DNA of 20,962 nt from an uncultured Oscillospiraceae bacterium. GTDB lineage: Bacteria; Bacillota_A; Clostridia; Oscillospirales; Oscillospiraceae. Location of the stretch: positions 1-20,962 of the forward strand of contig CANRMG010000012.1 in the NCBI GenBank assembly GCA_947631675.1. Reading direction: 5' to 3'. The notes under the pieces were generated by a model that was not told the DNA's origin, made no database searches, and saw nothing but the letters and a program-made list of their open reading frames with translations. This document shows positions 7,261 to 13,662 of this stretch, one piece after another; the stretch's first letter is position 1; each line of letters begins with the position of its first letter. The translations under genes were made by a program, and so were the position numbers.

Positions 7261-8621
7261 CATCTTTTCTCCGCCCTGCACAGAGCGGTATATTCCCTCA
7301 GCATGTCCAGCACCTGGCCGCTCAGGGCCAGTACGGCGATCATGTTGGGGATGAAGATGAACCCCACCACCATGTCCGCCAGGTCCCAGACCTGGCTCAC
7401 CGGCATGGTGCAGGATATGACGGGCGGCACGAAAAACAGCCACTTCAGATACCGGGCCCGCCGCTCCCGGAAAATGTACTCCAGGCTGGTGCGAAACTCC
7501 ACGAAAAAGCCCAGATATGACGAGTAGGCGAACAGAAACACGCACAGTCCCGCCGCGGCCGCTCCCGCGGGGCCGAATGTCTCCCGGAAGGCCGCAAAGG
7601 TGAGATACACCCCCGTCTGGCCGCCGCACCACAGATCCCCGCAGCAGAGGATGGCAAGGCCCGTCAGCGTGCATATGATGATGGTGTCTATGAACACCTC
7701 TATGACCCCATAGAACCCCTGGTGGATGGGGTGGTCCGTCCTGGCGGCGGCGTGGACGGTGGCGGCGGTGCCCTCTCCGGCCTCATTGGAGAAGATGCCC
7801 CGGAAGCCGCCCTTGGTCATGGTGTTCAGCACCGTGGAGCCCACGAACCCGCCCACGGCCCCCATGGGCGTGAAGGCGTACCGGAACACCATAGCCAGCG
7901 CCGGGCCCAGGTTCTCTATATGCGTTACGATGACCCCCAGACACCCGAGGACATAGAGCGCGCACATGGGCGGCACCACCCGGGCGCAGAAGGCGCCGAT
8001 GCGCTTCGTCCCGCCCAGGACCACGACGAGGCTCACCGCCGCGATGGCGATCCCCGTGGCCGGCAGGGGCACATGGAAGGCGTCGTCCAGGGCCGTGGCG
8101 GCGGTGTTCACCTGCACGAAGGCCGCGTCCGTCAGCACCAGCAGGAGCAGCGCCCAGGCGTTCACCGCCGCCAGCCATCGCCACCTGGGCCCCAGGCCCT
8201 GACGCATATAGTGCATGGGCCCGCCGTACCACTCCCCGTCCTCTCCCTTTTTCCGGTACCGGACGGTGAGGGCCACCTCCGCCATCTTCGTCATCATGCC
8301 GAATATGGCCGTGACCCACATCCAGAACAGGGCCCCCGGCCCGCCCACGGCGATGGCGCTGGCCACGCCGGCGATATTGCCGGAGCCCACCGTCCCGGCC
8401 AGGACGGTGCACAGGGCCTGAAAGGGCGAGAGGCTGCCCTCGCCGACGCTGCCCCCACCCCTGCGGAACATCTCGCCGAAGGTCTTTCGGAAGATAAGGG
8501 GCAGGCACCGTATCTGGAAAAAGCCGGTGCGTATGCCGTAATAGAGCCCGCCGCCCACCAGTAAAATGAGCATGGGCCAGCCCCAGAGCGTATCGAAGAA
8601 GTCATAAATTTTCTCCCACAT
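7260..8621 (-). CDS. AGCS-family sodium:alanine/glycine symporter
   Basis: A 453-residue membrane protein of the alanine/glycine:cation symporter family, with about 10-11 hydrophobic helices. Recognisable segments are LAGTVGSGNIAGVA (about 74-87), GGPGALFWMW (about 93-102), the KMAEVALTVRYR stretch that follows, and GGFRGIFSNEAGEGTAA near 272-288. It would take up alanine, glycine or a related small amino acid with Na+. AAAGGAGGA upstream of the ATG at 8621 (about 7 nt away) is a strong ribosome site. It is monocistronic and divergent from the ATP-grasp gene, so the 190-bp gap between them holds both promoters. Substrate cannot be read from sequence. Confidence 0.93.
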   Translation of the reverse strand: MWEKIYDFFDTLWGWPMLILLVGGGLYYGIRTGFFQIRCLPLIFRKTFGEMFRRGGGSVGEGSLSPFQALCTVLAGTVGSGNIAGVASAIAVGGPGALFWMWVTAIFGMMTKMAEVALTVRYRKKGEDGEWYGGPMHYMRQGLGPRWRWLAAVNAWALLLLVLTDAAFVQVNTAATALDDAFHVPLPATGIAIAAVSLVVVLGGTKRIGAFCARVVPPMCALYVLGCLGVIVTHIENLGPALAMVFRYAFTPMGAVGGFVGSTVLNTMTKGGFRGIFSNEAGEGTAATVHAAARTDHPIHQGFYGVIEVFIDTIIICTLTGLAILCCGDLWCGGQTGVYLTFAAFRETFGPAGAAAAGLCVFLFAYSSYLGFFVEFRTSLEYIFRERRARYLKWLFFVPPVISCTMPVSQVWDLADMVVGFIFIPNMIAVLALSGQVLDMLREYTALCRAEKR

Positions 8622-8651
8622 GGAAGGGTCCTCCTTTCAGGAACTGGCTCG

Positions 8652-8681
8652 AAGGTAAACCCTCCCAAACGCCCTTGTCAA
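8652..8681 (-). promoter_or_regulatory. Candidate promoter of the AGCS symporter gene
   Basis: On the minus strand a perfect TTGACA (8676-8681) is followed after 18 bp by TACCTT (8652-8657), a poor -10. It is the best match upstream of the gene, and it lies about 15 bp from the repeat array serving the divergent gene. Confidence 0.45.
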
Positions 8682-8696
8682 GGCGGTTTAGGCCAC

Positions 8697-8772
8697 TTAA
8701 TAAACTCTTAAGAAGCCCGATGCCGTTTCGATGCAGCTATGATGCAGGCCGGATGCATCGGCCCCCTATCCT
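8697..8772 (+). promoter_or_regulatory. Activator-type promoter with six 11-bp-phased repeats (site A)
   Basis: GATGC occurs at 8719, 8730, 8741 and 8752, exactly 11 bp apart. The same register continues upstream with TTAAGAA at 8708 and TTAATAA at 8697. The -10 candidate TATCCT (8767-8772) begins 15 bp after the start of the last GATGC, and no -35 consensus is present where it should be (8744-8749). Seven-base boxes repeated every 11 bp up to the -35 region are typical of PhoB/OmpR-family response regulators acting as activators. The array drives the ATP-grasp gene and matches site B (11802-11866) without gaps. The repeats are seen directly; the regulator is inferred. Confidence 0.78.
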
Positions 8773-8815
8773 GTTTCCTGCCGGGGTGGCCGCCCCGTTA
8801 GGAAGGAGCATGAAC

Positions 8816-9844
8816 ATGAACCGTTTCCAATACTATATCCGGGTCCTGAGCGGCATGCGCCTGAGCAAATTCAGGCCCATCCTGGACCGGGCACACGAGC
8901 TCAGCGGGAAGAGCCGGGTATGGCTCACAGCCGATATGATCCGCTGCGCCCTCCGCTACGGCGCGGGCTACCACGACTACATCCAGTTCGGCATGTACGC
9001 CCTCACCGAGGCGCAGAAGGCCACCATGGTCACGAGGCTCATAAGCCGTAAGCTCATGGACTGCCTCAACGATGAGCATTACGCCTCCCACATCGAGGAC
9101 AAGGGCCTGTTTGCCCGGCTGTACGCCCCCTACATAAAAAGGGATGTTCTTGTCCCGGAGGAGGCGTCAGAGGAGGAACTGGCCGCCTTCCTCCAAAAAC
9201 ACCGCCGCATCTTCTGCAAGCCCCGTACCGGCTCCTGCGGCCACGGGTGCTTCCTCTACGACGTGCCGCCGGAGGCGGACCCGGCTGCGGTGAAGGCAGA
9301 GCTTCTGGAAAAGGGCGCCACCGTATGGGAGGAGGTACTTGCCCAGCACCCGGCCGTGGCAGCCTTTAACCCCGCCAGCCTCAACTGCGTGCGCATCGTG
9401 ACCCTCATCGACTCCGGGGGCACGCCCCACGTGATCTACGCCGTACAGAAGTTCGGCGCGGAGGACGTTTGCGTGGACAACTATGGCCCCGGGGGCATCG
9501 GCTGCCGGGTGGACCTGGATACGGGCACGGTCCTCTGGCCCGGCGTGCTGGGGGAGGGATATATGCGCGAGACTTACACCCGCCACCCCCGCTCCGGCCT
9601 GCCGCTTCTGGGCTATGAGGTGCCCTATTTCAAAGAAATGTGCCAGATGTGCCTGGATGCGGCCATGGTGACGCCCCAGCTGCGGTACGTGGGCTGGGAC
9701 GTTGGCATCACCCCGGACGGCCCCGCCATCGTGGAGGGCAACGACTTCACCGACTACCTCTTTTACCAGCACGTACCCCAGACCCCCGACGGCATCGGCA
9801 TGCTGCCGGTGTTTCGGAAATACGTCCCCGAGTTCCGGGGATAA
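8816..9844 (+). CDS. Sugar-transfer-associated ATP-grasp protein (PF14397-like)
   Basis: A 342-residue protein with an ATP-grasp C-terminal half. CKPRTGSCGHG (134-144) gives the ATP-binding lysine and glycine-rich loop, NPASLNCVRIVTL (185-197) and GGIGCRVDLDTG follow, and GWDVGITPDGPAIVEGND near the end carries the acidic metal ligands. This pattern fits the ATP-grasp family found beside glycosyltransferases in surface-polymer loci, which presumably ligates a carboxylate to an amine or hydroxyl; no product is known to me. The N-terminal ~100 residues are helical and of unknown role. Starts at 8810 and 8816 are 6 nt apart (ATGAACATG); AAGGAG at 8803-8808 is 7 nt from 8816, so that is chosen. 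A longer frame from 8675 has no ribosome site and would include the promoter. It stands alone between its own promoter array and a terminator. Confidence 0.82.
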   Translation: MNRFQYYIRVLSGMRLSKFRPILDRAHELSGKSRVWLTADMIRCALRYGAGYHDYIQFGMYALTEAQKATMVTRLISRKLMDCLNDEHYASHIEDKGLFARLYAPYIKRDVLVPEEASEEELAAFLQKHRRIFCKPRTGSCGHGCFLYDVPPEADPAAVKAELLEKGATVWEEVLAQHPAVAAFNPASLNCVRIVTLIDSGGTPHVIYAVQKFGAEDVCVDNYGPGGIGCRVDLDTGTVLWPGVLGEGYMRETYTRHPRSGLPLLGYEVPYFKEMCQMCLDAAMVTPQLRYVGWDVGITPDGPAIVEGNDFTDYLFYQHVPQTPDGIGMLPVFRKYVPEFRG

Positions 9845-9846
9845 GC

Positions 9847-9876
9847 AAAAAACGCACGGCAAAACCGTGCGTTTTT
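9847..9876. terminator. Bidirectional terminator between ATP-grasp and XRE genes
   Basis: The stem ACGCACGG/CCGTGCGT (9852-9859 with 9865-9872) has loop CAAAA. An A-run before and a T-run after make it functional on both strands; it sits exactly between two converging genes and touches the XRE stop codon. Confidence 0.92.
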
Positions 9877-10117
9877 ACTTTATCTCCTGTTCCAGCGTGT
9901 CAAAGACTGGGGTGGAAAAGAACTCGCCCAGTGTGACGCCCAGCCCATCGCATAGCTTTTTGATCGTTATGATGGATATGTCCCGGCGGGCCGGGTCCAT
10001 CATGCTGTATACCGTGGAGGGCGTGACGCCGGACAGTGTCGCCAACTCGTTATATTTGATACCCCTCTCCCGGCACAGCTCCCCGAACCGCGCGGCCACC
10101 GCATCCTTCACTGCCAT
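9875..10117 (-). CDS. Small XRE-family helix-turn-helix regulator
   Basis: An 80-residue protein that is essentially one Cro/CI-type HTH domain: helices around 5-17 and 23-30 (YNELATLSGV), recognition helix near TPSTVYSMM (32-40), then ISIITIKKLCDGLGVTLGEFF, the usual end of the domain. It would bind DNA as a dimer; it has no sensor domain. AGAGGTGA upstream of the ATG is the ribosome site, and it lies inside an 8+8 inverted repeat that also overlaps the start codon, a plausible autoregulatory operator. It is followed by a shared terminator and preceded by the cysK terminator, so it is transcribed alone. Target genes are not evident. Confidence 0.9.
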   Translation of the reverse strand: MAVKDAVAARFGELCRERGIKYNELATLSGVTPSTVYSMMDPARRDISIITIKKLCDGLGVTLGEFFSTPVFDTLEQEIK

Positions 10118-10142
10118 ACTATCACCTCTACGGCGATAGTAT
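10116..10142. promoter_or_regulatory. Inverted repeat over the XRE ribosome site, candidate operator
   Basis: ATACTATC (10116-10123) and GATAGTAT (10135-10142) are perfect inverted copies separated by 11 bp. The gap contains the Shine-Dalgarno sequence and one arm overlaps the ATG. It could be an operator for the XRE dimer or an mRNA hairpin that exposes the ribosome site in its loop. Confidence 0.55.
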
Positions 10143-10159
10143 CTTTTTGTCCGCGCCCG

Positions 10160-10177
10160 CGTATACGCACTTGCGTA
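10160..10177. promoter_or_regulatory. Nested palindromes upstream of the XRE gene
   Basis: GCGTATACGC (10160-10169) is a perfect palindrome and TACGCA-CT-TGCGTA (10164-10177) a second overlapping one. On the minus strand a TATACG in the first could serve as a weak -10. No good -35 was found, so the promoter itself is uncertain. Confidence 0.35.
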
Positions 10178-10225
10178 ATTCTTGAAATTATGCTATGCTT
10201 TTTTGTTTGGGGGCCACTACCCGAG

Positions 10226-10256
10226 AAAATAAAAGCCTCCCTCGCCCGAGGGAGGC
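10226..10256 (-). terminator. Rho-independent terminator of cysK
   Basis: On the minus strand GCCTCCCTC pairs with GAGGGAGGC (10248-10256 with 10235-10243, GGGC loop) and is followed by TTTTATTTT. It lies 18 bp after the cysK stop. Confidence 0.92.
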
Positions 10257-10273
10257 TTCAACATAGCATGCGT

Positions 10274-11203
10274 TTATTCCTGGAACATGGGTGTAGACAG
10301 ATACCGATCCCCCGTGTCGGGCAGCAGGGCCACGATGGTCTTGCCCTCGTTTTCGGGCCGCTTGGCAAGCTCTATGGCCGCCCAGAGGGCCGCGCCGGCG
10401 GAGATGCCCACCAGGATGCCCTCGGTCCGGCCCAGCTCCCGGCCCAGGGCGAAGGCGTCCTCGTTCTCCACGGGGATGATCTCGTCGTAGATCTTGGTGT
10501 TCAGCACGTCCGGCACGAAGCCCGCGCCGATGCCCTGGATCTTGTGGGCCCCGGCCACGCCCTTGGAGAGCACCGGGGAGGAGGCCGGCTCCACGGCCAC
10601 TATCTTTACGGAGGGCTTTTTCTCCTTCAGGTACTCCCCCACGCCGGTGAGGGTGCCGCCGGTGCCCACGCCGGCCACGAAGATGTCCACGGTCCCCTCG
10701 GAATCGGCCCAGATCTCCGGGCCGGTGGTGGCCTTGTGGGCGGCGGGGTTGGCGGGGTTGACGAACTGGCCGGGGATGAAGGCGCCCGGGGTCTCGGCGG
10801 CAATCTCGTCCGCCTTGGCGATGGCACCCTTCATGCCCTTGGCGCCCTCGGTGAGCACCAGCTCCGCGCCGTAGGCCTTCAGGAGGTTCCGCCGCTCCAC
10901 GCTCATGGTCTCCGGCATGGTCAGGATGATCTTATAGCCCTTGGCGGCCGCCACGGCGGCCAGGCCGATGCCCGTGTTGCCGGAGGTGGGCTCCACGATG
11001 ACGGCGCCGGGCTTCAGCTTACCGCTGGCCTCCGCGTCCTCGATCATCGCCTTGGCGATGCGGTCCTTCACGGACCCGGCGGGGTTGAAGTACTCCAGCT
11101 TCGCCACCACCTTCGCCTTCAGGCCCAGCTTCTTCTCCAGATTGGTCAGCTCCAGCAGGGGCGTGCCGCCTACCAGCTCGGTAAAAGACTTGTAAATAGC
11201 CAT
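10274..11203 (-). CDS. cysK: Cysteine synthase A (O-acetylserine sulfhydrylase)
   Basis: A 309-residue fold-type II PLP enzyme that makes cysteine from O-acetylserine and sulfide. The PLP lysine is Lys46 in NPAGSVKDR, the substrate loop is TSGNTG (73-78), and the PLP-phosphate loop GTGGT is at about 180-184; the C-terminal SAGAALWAA with the [10 protein letters not shown] end is typical of CysK. Length is normal. GAGGAG upstream of ATG 11203 is the ribosome site. The gene has a strong promoter of its own and its leader contains a CCTAAA-N14-TAGGAAAT element shared with the Fe-S operon promoter. The Rrf2 regulator gene lies just upstream on the same strand. No serine acetyltransferase is in the window. 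Confidence 0.96.
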   Translation of the reverse strand: MAIYKSFTELVGGTPLLELTNLEKKLGLKAKVVAKLEYFNPAGSVKDRIAKAMIEDAEASGKLKPGAVIVEPTSGNTGIGLAAVAAAKGYKIILTMPETMSVERRNLLKAYGAELVLTEGAKGMKGAIAKADEIAAETPGAFIPGQFVNPANPAAHKATTGPEIWADSEGTVDIFVAGVGTGGTLTGVGEYLKEKKPSVKIVAVEPASSPVLSKGVAGAHKIQGIGAGFVPDVLNTKIYDEIIPVENEDAFALGRELGRTEGILVGISAGAALWAAIELAKRPENEGKTIVALLPDTGDRYLSTPMFQE

Positions 11204-11219
11204 GATGTAATTCTCCTCT

Positions 11220-11247
11220 ATTTCCTATCGGTTTAGTATGCTTTAGG
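11220..11247 (-). promoter_or_regulatory. Candidate Rrf2 operator in the cysK leader
   Basis: On the minus strand CCTAAA (11242-11247), 14 bp, then TAGGAAAT (11220-11227). The two half-boxes and the exact 14-bp gap recur in the isc promoter (16259-16286). Here the element covers roughly +3 to +31 of the predicted transcript, where a bound repressor could block initiation or early elongation. Confidence 0.6.
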
Positions 11248-11256
11248 CATGCTGTT

Positions 11257-11284
11257 ATTATACACCTTTTTCCGCCCCTGTCAA
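11257..11284 (-). promoter_or_regulatory. cysK promoter
   Basis: On the minus strand TTGACA (11279-11284), a 16-bp spacer and TATAAT (11257-11262), both hexamers perfect. It begins about 12 bp after the terminator of the rrf2 gene. Confidence 0.9.
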
Positions 11285-11295
11285 CTACCGACGGC

Positions 11296-11330
11296 AAAAA
11301 ATATCCCGGCCGCCGGAAGCGGCCGGGATA
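11296..11330 (-). terminator. Rho-independent terminator of rrf2
   Basis: A 12-bp perfect stem (11302-11313 with 11319-11330; TATCCCGGCCGC and its complement) with a 5-nt loop, followed on the minus strand by TTTTTT. It separates rrf2 from cysK. Confidence 0.92.
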
Positions 11331-11339
11331 GGCGCGTTT

Positions 11340-11777
11340 TCAGATCACATAGTCGTTGCCCGCGGCGGTGTTGGCCCGCTGGACCACGTCTTCCAGGGTG
11401 ATGTTGCCCAGGTAGTCGGTGACGACCTTATAAAGGCCCGTCCACATATCGATGGTGGCGCAGGAGGAGCACCGCTCGCAGGTGTTCCGCTCTGACTCCA
11501 GGCATTCCACCGGGGCCAGGGAGCCCTCCACCAGCTCCAGTATCTCCGCCACGCTGTAGTCCTTGGGAGCCCGGGCCAGCTTATAGCCCCCCTGGGGGCC
11601 CCGGGTACCCTTGACGAGCCCCGCCTTGCTCAGCTGGGTCACGATCTGCTCAAGATACTTCTGGCTCAGCTCCTGCCGGGCGGCCACGTCCTTTAAGGTC
11701 ACCAGACCCTCCCCGCTGTGCTGGGCCAGGTCCACCATGGTCCGCAGGGCATATCTGCCTCTGGTCGATATTTTCAT
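11340..11777 (-). CDS. Rrf2-family regulator, IscR/CymR-like, with four clustered cysteines
   Basis: A 145-residue winged-helix regulator. The start MKISTRGRYALRTMVDLA and RGPQGGYKLAR (59-69) are family hallmarks, with the HTH at about 25-60. Cysteines at 92, 100, 103 and 106 sit where IscR binds a [2Fe-2S] cluster (Cys92, 98, 104 in Escherichia coli), so Fe-S sensing is likely; many CymR proteins lack them. It lies between cysK and the iscS-iscU block, and the two share a candidate operator. GAGGGTGA upstream of ATG 11777 is the ribosome site. No clear promoter was found, and no minus-strand terminator separates it from the HD gene upstream, so it may be the last gene of the isc operon. The gene symbol is left open between iscR and cymR. 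Confidence 0.9.
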   Translation of the reverse strand: MKISTRGRYALRTMVDLAQHSGEGLVTLKDVAARQELSQKYLEQIVTQLSKAGLVKGTRGPQGGYKLARAPKDYSVAEILELVEGSLAPVECLESERNTCERCSSCATIDMWTGLYKVVTDYLGNITLEDVVQRANTAAGNDYVI

Positions 11778-11801
11778 ACCGTCACCCTCTTCGGAGAATT
11801 T

Positions 11802-11866
11802 TTAAGAAAAATGATGCAGAACTGATGCAGCTTTGTTACCGGAATGATGCCGCCGGCTCCTAAACT
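11802..11866 (+). promoter_or_regulatory. Activator-type promoter with 11-bp-phased repeats (site B)
   Basis: TTAAGAA at 11802, GATGC at 11813, 11824 and 11846, and a degenerate GTTAC at 11835 keep a strict 11-bp register. The -10 candidate TAAACT (11861-11866) begins 15 bp after the last GATGC, the same distance as in site A. The block at 11824 matches the one at 8730 in 10 of 11 bases. There is no -35 consensus at 11838-11843. It points at the 24-codon micro-gene. It is also about 25 bp upstream of the divergent rrf2 start, so an effect on rrf2 is possible. Confidence 0.75.
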
Positions 11867-11897
11867 TGTCCCATCCTGTGAAAGAGAGGGACGGAGG

Positions 11898-11972
11898 ATG
11901 AGCGGCGCCATCTTGCTGATAGGGCTGGGAGCCTACCTCGTCTACTGTCTCTGGGACAGGACCCTTCTGTAG
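11898..11972 (+). CDS. 24-residue single-helix membrane peptide (micro-gene)
   Basis: ATG 11898 opens 24 codons ending in TAG at 11970-11972. AGAGGG (11885-11890) lies 7 nt upstream, a second purine-rich GGAGG touches the ATG, the promoter of site B ends about 30 bp upstream, and a terminator begins 11 bp after the stop: a complete small transcription unit of roughly 135 nt. The product starts MSGAILLIGLGAYLVY and ends CLWDRTLL, one hydrophobic helix with a short charged tail. The layout recalls KdpF (one helix ending in YLVYALL-like sequence), but no kdpABC is present. It may regulate or anchor an envelope protein; alternatively the transcript is a small RNA and the ORF is fortuitous. I do not recognise a family. 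Confidence 0.6.
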   Translation: MSGAILLIGLGAYLVYCLWDRTLL

Positions 11973-11983
11973 CTCTCCCTCTG

Positions 11984-12008
11984 CCGCCCCGAAAGGGGCG
12001 GTCTTTTA
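11984..12008 (+). terminator. Rho-independent terminator of the micro-gene
   Basis: CCGCCCC/GGGGCGG with GAAA tetraloop (11984-12001), followed by TCTTTTATT. The T-tract overlaps the stop codon of the converging HD gene. There is no T-run on the minus strand. Confidence 0.9.
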
Positions 12009-12587
12009 TTGGTCCAGCGCCTCCATGGCCGCCTGCACGTCCGCCTCGCAGGAGCGCATGGCCAGGATGGTCTTCTCCATCAGCGTCTCCAGGGGCCAGC
12101 CCAGCATATCCGCCCCCTGCTGGATGACCTCACGGGAGCAGCCGGCGGCGAAGCCGGTGGATTTGAACTTCTTTTTGAGGCTCTTGACCTCCATGTCCTG
12201 CACGCTCTTGCTGGGGCGCATGAGGGCCGCCGCGCCGATGAGGCCGGTGAGCTCGTCGGCGGCGAAGAGCACCTTCTCCATCTCCAGCGTGGGCTCCATG
12301 TCCACGCCGGTGAGACCGTAGCCGTGGCAGCAGGTGGCGTGGATGGTGGCCTCGTCCACCCCCGCTTGGCGCATGAGCTCCTGCTCCTTCACGCAGTGCT
12401 CCTCCGGCCACATCTCAAAGTCCAGGTCGTGGAGTAGCCCCACCGTGGCCCAGAAATCCGCCTGGTCGCCGTAGCCCAAGTCGTTGGCGTACCAGCGCAT
12501 GACCCCCTCCACCGTCAGCGCGTGCTGCAGGTGGAACCGGTCTTTATTGTACTTTGTGAGCAGCGCCCAGGCCTCGTCTCTCGTCAT
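12006..12587 (-). CDS. HD-domain protein (putative metal-dependent phosphohydrolase)
   Basis: A 193-residue HD-superfamily protein. His22 in LQHALTVEGVMR, His53-Asp54 in GLLHDLDFEMW, a CCHGYGL histidine and the ADELTGL aspartate supply the usual metal ligands. Proteins of this type are common in clostridia, but their substrate is unknown; a nucleotide or phosphate ester is a guess. The start is ATG 12587, 1 base after the mnmA stop, with GGAGG about 10 nt upstream; the longer frame to 12692 runs inside mnmA and is rejected. It is the last clear member of the iscS-iscU-EamA-mnmA-HD operon; the role in that set is not evident. Confidence 0.85.
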   Translation of the reverse strand: MTRDEAWALLTKYNKDRFHLQHALTVEGVMRWYANDLGYGDQADFWATVGLLHDLDFEMWPEEHCVKEQELMRQAGVDEATIHATCCHGYGLTGVDMEPTLEMEKVLFAADELTGLIGAAALMRPSKSVQDMEVKSLKKKFKSTGFAAGCSREVIQQGADMLGWPLETLMEKTILAMRSCEADVQAAMEALDQ

Positions 12588-12588
12588 A

Positions 12589-13662
12589 TCAGGTATCCTC
12601 CGTGTCAAATATGGTCCCGCCTCCCAGCACCGTGTCCCCGTCGTACAGGACCACGGCCTGGCCGGTGGTGATGGCCCGCTGGGGCTGGTCAAATACTACC
12701 TCTATCTCGTCGGGCCCCGTCTGGGTCACCAGAGCGGGCTGCTCCGCGTGCTTATAGCGTATCCGCGCCCGGCACCGGATGGGTCCCGGCAGGCTGTCCC
12801 AGGGGATCAGGTTTATGTTTTTCGCCCGCAGGCGGCGGGTAAAGAGCTTTTCGTTATCTCCCAGCAGGACGGTGTTCTTCTCTATATCCTTGCCGCAGAC
12901 GTAGAGCCTCCGCCCCCCGGATACGCCCAGGCCCCGGCGCTGGCCGATGGTGTAGGCGATCTGGCCGGCGTGCCGGCCCAGGACCTTCCCGCTCTCGTCC
13001 ACGAAGTCCCCGGCGGGATAGTCCCGGCCCGTGTAGCGGCGGATGAAGGTAGCATAGTCCCCGTCAGGGACGAAGCATATATCTTGGCTGTCCCGCTTGT
13101 GGGCGTTGAGAAAGCCGTTCTCCTCCGCCAGGGCCCGGACCTCCTCTTTGGACATGGCCCCCAGGGGGAAGCGGACGTGGGAAAGCTGCTCTTGGGTGAG
13201 CATGTAGAGCACGTAGCTCTGATCCTTGTCGGGGTTCGCGGCCTTTTTCAAAAGCCACCGTCCCTCCGGGCTCTGCTCCACCCGGGCGTAGTGGCCCGTG
13301 GCCAGATACCGGCAGCCCAGAGTTGATGCCTTTTCCAGGAGCTTATCGAATTTCAGACAGCGGTTGCATTCGATGCAGGGATTGGGCGTGTCCCCTGCCT
13401 CATAGGCGGCCACGAAGGCGCCGATGACCGCCCGGTCGAAGTCCTCCGTCATATTGAACACATAAAAGGGCATCCCCAGCCGGGCCGCCACAGACCGGGC
13501 GTCCGCCGCGTCGTCGGCGGTACAGCAGGTCTTGTCCCCCGTCTCGCCCTCATAGAGCTTCATGGTCACGCCCATGCACTCGCAGCCCGCCCTCTGCATC
13601 AGCAGGGCCGCCACGCTGGAGTCCACGCCGCCGGACATGGCGATGAGCGCCTTTTCCTTCAT
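12589..13662 (-). CDS. mnmA: tRNA-specific 2-thiouridylase MnmA
   Basis: A 357-residue ATP-pyrophosphatase-type enzyme that thiolates U34 of tRNA-Lys, -Glu and -Gln using sulfur relayed from a cysteine desulfurase. The PP-loop SGGVDSSVA is at 10-18. TPNPCIECNRCLKF (92-105) holds Cys99, the equivalent of E. coli Cys102, and DSQDICF (191-197) holds the second catalytic Cys196. An extra cysteine pair (Cys96, Cys102) surrounds the first. The start is ATG 13662, overlapping the EamA stop by 4 bases; a frame open to 13956 lacks homology. Its place in the operon with iscS makes physiological sense, since IscS is its sulfur donor. Confidence 0.95.
   Translation of the reverse strand: MKEKALIAMSGGVDSSVAALLMQRAGCECMGVTMKLYEGETGDKTCCTADDAADARSVAARLGMPFYVFNMTEDFDRAVIGAFVAAYEAGDTPNPCIECNRCLKFDKLLEKASTLGCRYLATGHYARVEQSPEGRWLLKKAANPDKDQSYVLYMLTQEQLSHVRFPLGAMSKEEVRALAEENGFLNAHKRDSQDICFVPDGDYATFIRRYTGRDYPAGDFVDESGKVLGRHAGQIAYTIGQRRGLGVSGGRRLYVCGKDIEKNTVLLGDNEKLFTRRLRAKNINLIPWDSLPGPIRCRARIRYKHAEQPALVTQTGPDEIEVVFDQPQRAITTGQAVVLYDGDTVLGGGTIFDTEDT

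Noticed and set aside
5893..7674. A 593-codon minus-strand frame opposite the aminotransferase gene
   Set aside because: Shadow of the aminotransferase; composition is typical of an antisense frame and it runs through a terminator and into the AGCS gene.
8719..8756. CRISPR or microsatellite interpretation of the GATGC repeats
   Set aside because: The repeats are too short for CRISPR; the same register and -10 spacing at a second promoter argue for protein binding sites.
8675..8815. A longer N-terminus for the ATP-grasp protein
   Set aside because: It would translate through the repeat array and the -10 of the promoter; a strong ribosome site fits the ATG at 8816.
10182..10210. A + strand promoter (TTGAAA with TATGCT)
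   Set aside because: Spacing is wrong and no + strand gene follows; the region is the cysK terminator tail.
11984..12001. Hairpin as a minus-strand terminator for the HD gene
   Set aside because: On the minus strand the stem is followed by a purine-rich sequence, with no T-run.
12588..12692. A 35-residue N-terminal extension of the HD protein
   Set aside because: It lies inside the mnmA coding region in another frame and the ATG at 12587 has its own ribosome site.
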